NCBI GenBank assembly: GCA_015494375.1 | Contig: WGBL01000401.1 | Coordinates: 1 to 5,231, forward strand | DNA from: Hyphomicrobiales bacterium | GTDB lineage: Bacteria; Pseudomonadota; Alphaproteobacteria; Rhizobiales; S144-23 | Length of the DNA: 5,231 bases | Direction: 5' to 3' | Shown: positions 1 through 4,870 of the stretch, in pieces | Numbering within the stretch: position 1 is the stretch's first letter | How the letters are laid out: each line of letters starts with the position of its first letter | Notes under the pieces: model-generated | Seen by the model: only the letters and a program-made list of their open reading frames with translations | Told to the model about the DNA's origin: nothing | The model's database searches: none | Made by a program: the position numbers and the translations under genes

Positions 1-1131
1 GTTGTCGATCTCGACAAGGCCGAGCAAGCCATCCGCGCCGCGGTTGCGAGGGCCGAACGGATGGCTGGGCTCACCATCGACGAGGTCATCGTCACCGTCT
101 CGTGCGGGCGGCCCAAGAGTCTCAACTTCAGTGCCAAGACCAGGCTCCGGCGCGGCCGGGTGGGCGAGGACGACCTCGTCCGGCTCTTCAACGCGGGCCT
201 CGGCTATGCAGAGCAGAATGGGCGTATCGCACTCCAGCTTGCCGCCCTCAGCTATGGCATCAACGGCGTCAAGGGCATCCGTGCACCGGCCGGCATGATC
301 GGCGAGGAGCTTCATGCCGACCTCCATGCCGTCACCGTCGACGCCGCGGCCCTCAACAATCTCATTGCCCTCGTCGAGCGCTCCTATCTCTCGGTCGCAG
401 GGCTCGTCGCCGCGCCTTATGCCAGCGGCCTTGCGACGGTCACCGAAGAAGAGGCCCGCCTCGGCGTCACATGCATCGATATCGGCGCCGGCACCACCTC
501 GATTTCGGTCTTTGCCGAGGGGCAATTCGTCTTCAGCGACGCCGTGGCCCTTGGCGGCGGCCACCTGAGCTACGACATCGCCCGCGCACTATCCACGCCC
601 CTCAACGAAGCCGAGCGAATCAAAACGCTTTATGGCACTCTAGTTGCGGCAGGCTCGAGCGAATATGAGCCGGTGCCCTATCCGGTCATTGGTCGGGACA
701 ACGTGGAGATGCACCAGACCACGCAAGCAAAGCTGCGCCAGGTCATCCGGCCGCGCATCGAAGAAATTCTCACGCTTGTCGCCGAGCGCCTTGCGGCGAG
801 CGGTTGCGAGCGTTTGGCGGGCGAGCGGGTTGTGCTCACCGGGGGTGCCAGCCAACTGACGGGATTGGGCGCATTTGCGGCTCATTTTCTCGGCAAGGCG
901 GTGCGAATCGGCCGCCCCTCCCCCTTCGGGGCGGCGCCCGACAATGTGACGGGGCCCGCTTTCGCCAGTCTCATCGGGCTCGTGCACGCCACACTCTTGC
1001 CCAATCAGTCGTTCGTCGGCAGCGCCCTAGGCAAGGCGGACACCGCGGGCATGGGCTATCTCGGCCGTATGGGGCATTGGTTCAAAGAGAGTTTTTGGGA
1101 AGACAAGGAAGAATTGGCGACAGGCGCCTGA
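1..1131 (+). CDS. ftsA: Cell division protein FtsA, 3' part (N-terminus outside window)
   Basis: FtsA is the actin-like ATPase that tethers FtsZ filaments to the inner membrane and recruits later divisome proteins. The frame is open from the first base and gives 376 residues before TGA. FtsA proteins are usually about 410-440 residues, so roughly 40-70 N-terminal residues (with the first phosphate loop) are missing. Numbering from the window edge, residues about 1-90 fit the FtsA-specific 1C/SHS2 subdomain. IDIGAGTTSISVF (159-171) is the second phosphate loop and VVLTGGASQL (277-286) the adenosine-binding motif. IGRPSPFG followed by GPAFASLIGL matches the usual late FtsA segment. The C-terminus ends in an amphipathic stretch, GRMGHWFKESFWED (355-368), with W360, F361, F365 and W366 on a basic background, as expected for the membrane-targeting helix. 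An internal ATG at 61 lies inside the domain and is not a start. ftsZ follows after 115 nt on the same strand. Identity is clear; only the 5' end is unseen. Confidence 0.98.
   Translation, partial: VVDLDKAEQAIRAAVARAERMAGLTIDEVIVTVSCGRPKSLNFSAKTRLRRGRVGEDDLVRLFNAGLGYAEQNGRIALQLAALSYGINGVKGIRAPAGMIGEELHADLHAVTVDAAALNNLIALVERSYLSVAGLVAAPYASGLATVTEEEARLGVTCIDIGAGTTSISVFAEGQFVFSDAVALGGGHLSYDIARALSTPLNEAERIKTLYGTLVAAGSSEYEPVPYPVIGRDNVEMHQTTQAKLRQVIRPRIEEILTLVAERLAASGCERLAGERVVLTGGASQLTGLGAFAAHFLGKAVRIGRPSPFGAAPDNVTGPAFASLIGLVHATLLPNQSFVGSALGKADTAGMGYLGRMGHWFKESFWEDKEELATGA
911..935 (+). repeat. Perfect 8-bp GC-rich inverted repeat inside ftsA
   Basis: GCCGCCCC (911-918) and GGGGCGGC (928-935) are exact reverse complements separated by a 9-nt loop. 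The element encodes part of the conserved IGRPSPFG segment, so codon choice and GC content alone may explain it. No T-tract follows, so it is not an intrinsic terminator. A functional role is not supported by the sequence alone. Confidence 0.4.
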
Positions 1132-1246
1132 CCGCCGGCTCGAGGCCCCAAATGTTGCGCGGGGCCGCGCGGTTCGTGTTCTTGAGTACCGATCGGCGGG
1201 GCGAATGTGCCGCGCGAAGACCAAGAAGACGAAAAGCGAGACCGGC
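1132..1246 (+). promoter_or_regulatory. ftsA-ftsZ spacer with GC-rich alternative stem-loops
   Basis: This 115-nt spacer is the leader of ftsZ. GCGCGG (1157-1162) can pair with CCGCGC (1165-1170) across a 2-nt gap, so in RNA the innermost pairs would have to open. A second pairing is CGCGCGG (1166-1172) with CCGCGCG (1210-1216). The two pairings share bases 1166-1170 and so exclude each other. I see no convincing -35/-10 pair and no TTAA-N7-TTAA (CtrA-type) site. The ribosome binding site is modest: AGCGAG at 1235-1240, six bases before the ATG at 1247. The length leaves room for a separate ftsZ promoter, but none can be assigned. Confidence 0.35.
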
Positions 1247-3019
1247 ATGAGCATCAAGCTGCAACTCCCGAATGTGACCGAGCTGAAGCCGAGAATCACC
1301 GTCATCGGCGTTGGTGGTGCGGGTGGTAACGCAGTCGAGAACATGATTGCCGCCAACCTCCAGGGCGTCGAGTTCGTCGTTGCCAACACCGATGCCCAGG
1401 CGCTTGCCGGCTCGAGCGCCGAACATCGCATTCAGCTTGGCGTCAATCTCACCGAAGGGCTCGGTGCCGGCTCACGGCCCGAAATCGGAGAAGCGGCCGC
1501 CGAGGAGGCCATCGACGAAATTCGCAACCAGCTTTCGGGCTCACATATGGTCTTCGTTGCCGCCGGCATGGGCGGGGGCACCGGCACCGGCGCCGCCAAG
1601 GTCGTTGCACGGGTCTCGCAGGAGCTCGGCATCCTCACGGTCGGGGTGGTCTCAAAGCCGTTTCATTTCGAGGGCAACCGGCGCATGCGCACGGCCGAAG
1701 CCGGCATTGCCGAGCTCGCCAAGCATGTCGACACCCTCATCGTCATTCCCAATCAAAACCTTTTCCGCATCGCCAATGAGCGGACCACCTTCGAGGAGGC
1801 CTTCCTGCTTGCCGACCAGGTCCTCCATGCCGGCATCTCGTGCATCACCGACCTCATGGTGCGTGAGGGGCTCATCAATCTCGACTTCGCCGACGTGCGC
1901 GCCATCATGATGAACATGGGCACCGCCATGATGGGAACCGGCGAGGCCGAGGGCGAGCGCCGCGCGATCGAGGCCGCCGAGCTCGCCATATCCAACCCGC
2001 TGCTCGACGAAGTCACGCTCAAGGGCGCCAAGGGTCTTCTCATTTCGATCTCCGGCACCCGTGAAATGACGCTCTATGAGGTCAACGAGGCCGCAAGCCG
2101 AATCCGTGAGGAGGTCGATGCCGACGCCAACATCATCCTGGGCGCAAGCTTCGACGAGACGCTTGGCTCCAAGATCAGGGTCTCGATTGTCGCCTCAGGA
2201 CTTGAGGCCTCGGCCGCAGCCGCTTCGATGGGTGTGCCCCCAGGCCGGGCAGCGCCCTTGCCGGGCGATGGTGCCCTCGGGCGGGCGATCCTCGAGGCGC
2301 CCCCTGCCGGCGAGCAAGTGGCATCGGCGGAGGCGGGCGGGCCGAGCCCCGATAGCGAAAGCGCCCGTGAGCCCGCCGAGACCGTCGCCCTGAGCGAGCA
2401 ACTGGCCGCCGCCATCGGTCCCGAGAAAAGCAAGCTCGAGGCTGACGATGACAGTGGCGAGGAAGGCCAATGGCAGAGCGAAGACGATGTCACCATCGAG
2501 CTGGGCCCGCCACAGCTCTTGCCAGAAGAGGCACAGCTCATGTCACCCTCAAGTGCTGAGGCGGGCAAAACCGATCCCGCGCCCATAAACGAAGCCGAGC
2601 CATTTGCCCCTGCGCCGCCCGAAGCCATCGAGCCGGCGCCTGTGCAGATACCCGAGCTCGATGCCTTCCCGCCCGTCGCCCAAAGGGAATACCGCGCCAA
2701 GACGGGTGAGGCGGCTCCTGATCCCGAGCCGCCCGTGCGCAAGAAGCGCGCATCACTCTTCGAGAGATTGGCGGCGCGCATGTCGGGGGCAGCCGAAGCA
2801 CAAAGCAAACAGGAAATGCCGCCCAAGCCGCGTCAAGCCCCCAATCCCGGCGAAGCCGACCCCGGCCAGCCCACCCACAGCCATGGTCAGGAAATCCAGC
2901 GCACCACCGATGGGGCTCGCGTCCGTGGCAGCGAGACGCCGGGCTCGGATGGCCCAGACGAATCACATCCACAGGATGTGGAAATCCCTCAGTTTTTCCA
3001 TGATGGCCGGGGACGATGA
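1247..3019 (+). CDS. ftsZ: Cell division GTPase FtsZ with a long C-terminal linker
   Basis: FtsZ is the tubulin-like GTPase that forms the Z-ring at midcell. The protein is 590 residues. An N-terminal lead, ELKPRITVIGVGGAGGNAV (12-30), starts the nucleotide-binding domain. The tubulin signature GGGTGTG is at 109-115, NQNLFRIAN at 169-177, and the T7 synergy loop NLDFADVR at 211-218 carries D213 and D216, which complete the GTPase site of the neighbouring subunit. The globular core ends near residue 320. Residues 321-576 are a low-complexity linker rich in Ala, Pro, Glu and Ser, with one basic island, RKKRASLFERLAARM (498-512). The last residues, DVEIPQFFHDGRGR (577-590), are the conserved C-terminal peptide that binds FtsA and other partners. 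Many FtsZ proteins have about 380-400 residues; alphaproteobacterial ones are often 500-600, so the length fits that group. The start at 1247 is preferred to an in-frame ATG at 1205 because the family begins a few residues before ELKPRI, and AGCGAG sits six bases upstream. No intrinsic terminator is seen after the stop. Confidence 0.99.
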   Translation: MSIKLQLPNVTELKPRITVIGVGGAGGNAVENMIAANLQGVEFVVANTDAQALAGSSAEHRIQLGVNLTEGLGAGSRPEIGEAAAEEAIDEIRNQLSGSHMVFVAAGMGGGTGTGAAKVVARVSQELGILTVGVVSKPFHFEGNRRMRTAEAGIAELAKHVDTLIVIPNQNLFRIANERTTFEEAFLLADQVLHAGISCITDLMVREGLINLDFADVRAIMMNMGTAMMGTGEAEGERRAIEAAELAISNPLLDEVTLKGAKGLLISISGTREMTLYEVNEAASRIREEVDADANIILGASFDETLGSKIRVSIVASGLEASAAAASMGVPPGRAAPLPGDGALGRAILEAPPAGEQVASAEAGGPSPDSESAREPAETVALSEQLAAAIGPEKSKLEADDDSGEEGQWQSEDDVTIELGPPQLLPEEAQLMSPSSAEAGKTDPAPINEAEPFAPAPPEAIEPAPVQIPELDAFPPVAQREYRAKTGEAAPDPEPPVRKKRASLFERLAARMSGAAEAQSKQEMPPKPRQAPNPGEADPGQPTHSHGQEIQRTTDGARVRGSETPGSDGPDESHPQDVEIPQFFHDGRGR

Positions 3020-3216
3020 GGGCATCGGTTTGCAGATCTTAGCAAGCGACACACGCGCCAAGTTCTACTACAGGTTGCGCATCCTCACATCACCAAGCCC
3101 AAGCATTTGTGGGTGTCTCATTCCGTAACACTACGTAAGAAACCGTGATTTGTGGCCAAAGGGGCCGCCGCTGTATGCTCTGGGCTGTGGGGAAGCTGCC
3201 TATTCCTCCGAGCGCA
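3020..3216 (+). promoter_or_regulatory. First part of ftsZ-lpxC gap, no gene seen
   Basis: This stretch has no credible coding region and no hairpin plus T-tract that would end ftsZ transcription. It is richer in A and T than the flanking genes, especially around 3100-3155. The heptamer TTTGTGG occurs twice (3106-3112 and 3149-3155), and CGTA-ACAC-TACG (3124-3135) is a small dyad. It is a plausible place for an lpxC promoter; the best candidate is listed separately. Confidence 0.4.
3150..3179 (+). promoter_or_regulatory. Weak sigma70-like promoter candidate upstream of lpxC
   Basis: TTGTGG (3150-3155) and TATGCT (3174-3179) are separated by 18 bases. The -35 matches TTGACA at 3 of 6 positions and the -10 matches TATAAT at 4 of 6. 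A transcript from here would carry the whole repeat array in a leader of about 390 nt before lpxC. The match is only slightly better than chance, so this is a pointer, not an assignment. Confidence 0.2.
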
Positions 3217-3403
3217 GAGGGGAGCAGAGGCACTAGAGGGAACAGAGGGACTAGAGGGAGCAGAGGGACCGGAGGCGCATTCTGAGGGGACGCGCAGTCT
3301 GAGGGGAAGGCGCAACTTGGAGCGCAGGCGCAACTTGAGGTGAGTGCGCAACCTGAGGCGAAGGCGCTACCTAAGGGAGCGCGCAACCTGAAGCGCAAGA
3401 GTT
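3217..3403 (+). repeat. Degenerate 18-bp (2 x 9 bp) purine-rich tandem repeat array
   Basis: The array has two parts. From 3217 to 3271 six units start with GAGG: one of 10 nt (GAGGGGAGCA), then five of exactly 9 nt (GAGGCACTA, GAGGGAACA, GAGGGACTA, GAGGGAGCA, GAGGGACCG). Alternate units resemble each other, which implies an 18-bp higher-order period. After a 12-nt unit (3272-3283) come units of 17, 18, 18, 18, 18 and 17 nt (3284-3389), for example GAGGGGAAGGCGCAACTT (3301-3318), GAGGTGAGTGCGCAACCT (3337-3354) and GAGGCGAAGGCGCTACCT (3355-3372), then a partial unit to about 3403. The + strand is strongly G/A-rich. The copies are diverged, which suggests an old expansion. There are no unique spacers, so this is not CRISPR. 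It lies wholly between ftsZ and lpxC, about 175 bases before the lpxC start. Confidence 0.85.
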
Positions 3404-3450
3404 CGGGGGAAGGCAGCAAGAGCTTGAAAGCATCAAGAGATTGAGAACGC

Positions 3451-3474
3451 CCGCGCCACACTGGAAAGGCGCGG
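3451..3474 (+). repeat. Perfect 7-bp GC-rich hairpin in lpxC leader
   Basis: CCGCGCC (3451-3457) pairs exactly with GGCGCGG (3468-3474) around a 10-nt loop. Ten bases downstream is a run of seven A (3484-3490). On the + strand an A-run is not a terminator tail. On the - strand the T-run would come before the hairpin, so it is not a terminator there either. It could be a leader stem-loop of the lpxC transcript. Confidence 0.4.
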
Positions 3475-3533
3475 CGTGTCGGGAAAAAAACTACCGGGGG
3501 CAAATAGTCGTAAGCGGGCCCGGCTACGTCAAC

Positions 3534-3570
3534 CACAGGGGACACTCAGCTCGACTGAGCACAGGGGGAC
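3534..3570 (+). promoter_or_regulatory. Duplicated CACAGGGG(G)AC element around a hairpin; second copy is the lpxC ribosome binding site
   Basis: CACAGGGGAC (3534-3543) and CACAGGGGGAC (3560-3570) flank a 5-bp dyad, CTCAG (3545-3549) with CTGAG (3555-3559). The second copy contains AGGGGGA (3563-3569), nine bases before the ATG at 3579, a good Shine-Dalgarno sequence that fixes the lpxC start. The first copy also has a Shine-Dalgarno-like core but no start codon follows at a usable distance. Confidence 0.6.
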
Positions 3571-3578
3571 TGGGCAAT

Positions 3579-4532
3579 ATGGGCAAAGGATTTATCGGAG
3601 CTCGCCAAACCACAATAGCGCGTGAGATTGAGCTCAGCGGAACCGGGGTTCACAGCGGTGCGCCTGTCACGGTCACGCTTTATCCCGCAGAAGCCAACAC
3701 CGGCATCCGCTTCGTCGTGGTCGACGGCGATAACGTTCAGGGCGAAATTTTCGCCGAGCACAAAGCCGTCTCCAACATCAGCCTCTGCACCATTCTGAGC
3801 GACGGCAACGGCTGCATGGTGGCAACGGTCGAGCATCTGCTTGCCGCCCTCAGGGGCCTCAGCATTGACAATATCGTCGTCGAAATCGACAGCAACGAGT
3901 TGCCGATCATGGACGGCAGTGCTGCGCCCTTCGTGCGCGCGCTTGATGAGGCGGGCATACGTGAGCTCAATGCGCCACGCAGATTCATCAAGGTGTTGAA
4001 GCCAATCCGCGTGCAGGACGGTCCCAGCTGGGGAGAAATCGCGCCTCATCCGGGCTTTCATCTCGACGTTGAGATCGATTTCGAGACGCCACTCATCGGT
4101 CGCCAGCGATACGCCATCGAGCTCAACCCAGGTGTCTTCCGGGCCGAGATCAGCCGCGCCCGCACCTTCGGCTTCATGCGTGATGTCGAGGCCCTTTGGA
4201 GAAGCCGCCGGGCCCTCGGTGCCTCGCTCGACAACACCGTGGTGCTCGATGATGATCGCGTCATCAATCCCGAAGGGCTTCGTTACGAAAATGAGTTCGT
4301 CCGCCACAAGCTGCTCGACGCTATCGGCGATCTGGCCTTGGCCGGCGCGCCCATTCTCGGCGCCTATCGCAGCTATCGCGGCGGCCATCGGCTCAACACT
4401 CGGGTCGTGCGTGCGCTCTTTGACGATCGGGACGCCTGGACGATCGTGAAAGCGCCGAGCATTGACGAGCCCATCAAGGCGGGCGCCCCGGTTGAGGTCG
4501 CCGCCGCCAATTTTGCCGCCGAGCGCAACTGA
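3579..4532 (+). CDS. lpxC: UDP-3-O-acyl-N-acetylglucosamine deacetylase LpxC
   Basis: LpxC removes the acetyl group from UDP-3-O-acyl-GlcNAc, the committed step of lipid A synthesis in the cytoplasm. The protein is 317 residues, close to the usual 300-310. IELSGTGVHSGAPVTVTL (17-34) is the typical opening of domain I. TVEHLLAAL (83-91) carries the general base E85 and zinc ligand H86 (E78 and H79 in E. coli). DNIVVEIDSNELPIMDGSA (97-115) follows. RTFGFMRDVEAL (195-206) lines the acyl-chain passage. HKLLDAIGDL (243-252) supplies zinc ligands H243 and D247 (H238 and D242 in E. coli), and H270 in GGHRLN matches catalytic H265. All catalytic residues are present. The ATG at 3579 is chosen because it sits nine bases after AGGGGGA and gives the family-type N-terminus; the frame stays open upstream to a TTG at 3441, but those 46 extra residues do not resemble LpxC. 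The position after ftsZ is the classic dcw order, although the 559-nt gap suggests separate transcription. Confidence 0.98.
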   Translation: MGKGFIGARQTTIAREIELSGTGVHSGAPVTVTLYPAEANTGIRFVVVDGDNVQGEIFAEHKAVSNISLCTILSDGNGCMVATVEHLLAALRGLSIDNIVVEIDSNELPIMDGSAAPFVRALDEAGIRELNAPRRFIKVLKPIRVQDGPSWGEIAPHPGFHLDVEIDFETPLIGRQRYAIELNPGVFRAEISRARTFGFMRDVEALWRSRRALGASLDNTVVLDDDRVINPEGLRYENEFVRHKLLDAIGDLALAGAPILGAYRSYRGGHRLNTRVVRALFDDRDAWTIVKAPSIDEPIKAGAPVEVAAANFAAERN

Positions 4533-4570
4533 CACCGCGTGCCACGGCTACCAGGGCCGGCGTCGGAAGC

Positions 4571-4600
4571 GTTGTCACTGGCCTTACCGTCCGTGACAAC
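4571..4600. repeat. Perfect 8-bp inverted repeat downstream of lpxC
   Basis: GTTGTCAC (4571-4578) and GTGACAAC (4593-4600) are exact reverse complements with a 14-nt centre. It begins 38 bases after the lpxC stop. The stem is not especially GC-rich and no T-run follows, so a canonical intrinsic terminator is unlikely; it could protect an mRNA 3' end or be a protein-binding dyad. Confidence 0.45.
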
Positions 4601-4637
4601 CGAGATCCCGCGCGCAACCATCCCGAGAAGACAATCA

Positions 4638-4662
4638 CCGGCTCGAGAATCCCGGGAGCCGG
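4638..4662. repeat. Perfect 7-bp inverted repeat downstream of lpxC
   Basis: CCGGCTC (4638-4644) and GAGCCGG (4656-4662) pair exactly around an 11-nt loop. It follows the 4571-4600 dyad by 37 bases and again lacks a T-tract. Confidence 0.4.
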
Positions 4663-4806
4663 CCGCGCCATCGGCAAAATGTCGACCAACGGCTGGTAGG
4701 GTGCACCGCCCCTTGCGGGAAAACTGCGGACACTTGCCGCAAAACGGGCGGGATGCGAGCATGGCCGCCGCATTCCGGCCAGCGGTTGCTCACATGCCAG
4801 CGGGCC

Positions 4807-4835
4807 TTGCCATCAACAGCCGATCGCATTCAAAT
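4807..4835 (+). promoter_or_regulatory. Sigma70-like promoter candidate for the DUF4384 gene
   Basis: TTGCCA (4807-4812) matches the TTGACA -35 element at 5 of 6 positions, and TCAAAT (4830-4835) matches TATAAT at 4 of 6, with the ideal 17-base spacer. Transcription would begin near 4842 and give a leader of about 30 nt that contains the ribosome binding site at 4857-4861. It is the best promoter-like pair I found in the window, but it is not proven. Confidence 0.4.
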
Positions 4836-4870
4836 GCACCGGGCGTTCACCAAGCCAGGGGTTGGGTCTC

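Larger units (their letters stand above)
4533..4870 (+). other. lpxC to DUF4384-gene gap, no gene seen
   Basis: This 338-nt stretch carries no protein I can support. Open frames across it on both strands have no recognisable content and no convincing start. It contains two perfect dyads soon after lpxC (listed separately), a nested pairing region around 4706-4751 (CCGCCC/GGGCGG enclosing TGCGG/CCGCA), and a fair promoter candidate at 4807-4835. No T-tract terminator is visible. Confidence 0.5.

Noticed and set aside
1205..1246. ATG at 1205 as the ftsZ start (14 extra residues)
   Set aside because: The added residues do not match the family, and the nearest G-rich site (1195-1201) is only three bases from the ATG. 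The ATG at 1247 gives the usual N-terminus.
1132..1246. CtrA-type (TTAA-N7-TTAA) control site in the ftsZ leader
   Set aside because: No TTAA half-site is present in this gap, nor in the gaps around lpxC.
2074..2826. Minus-strand open frame of 250 codons opposite the FtsZ linker
   Set aside because: It is a Ser/Ala/Gly-rich translation that mirrors the low-complexity linker codons; no start signal or recognisable domain.
2604..3128. Plus-strand frame overlapping the end of ftsZ and running past its stop
   Set aside because: It is Arg/Pro/Ser-rich, typical of a shifted frame in GC-rich DNA. The ftsZ frame ends properly with its conserved C-terminal peptide.
3152..3343. Small plus-strand open frame from GTG at 3152 with EGxEGxE-like repeats
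   Set aside because: No ribosome binding site; it stops inside the array, and its repetitive content just reflects the DNA repeat.
3217..3403. CRISPR array
   Set aside because: Repeats are 9-18 bp, directly abutting and diverged, with no unique spacers of constant length and no cas gene nearby.
3451..3490. Intrinsic terminator formed by the 3451-3474 hairpin and the A7 run
   Set aside because: On the + strand the tail is A, not T. On the - strand the T-run precedes the hairpin, which is the wrong order.
3441..3578. TTG at 3441 as the lpxC start (46 extra residues)
   Set aside because: The extension has no LpxC similarity, while the ATG at 3579 has a well-placed AGGGGGA.
3546..4535. Long minus-strand open frame (329 codons) opposite lpxC
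   Set aside because: It is the antisense shadow of lpxC, whose active-site residues are all present on the + strand. The antisense product resembles no family I know.
4373..4762. Minus-strand open frame of 129 codons across the lpxC end and downstream gap
   Set aside because: It overlaps the conserved C-terminus of lpxC and has no recognisable domain or start signal.
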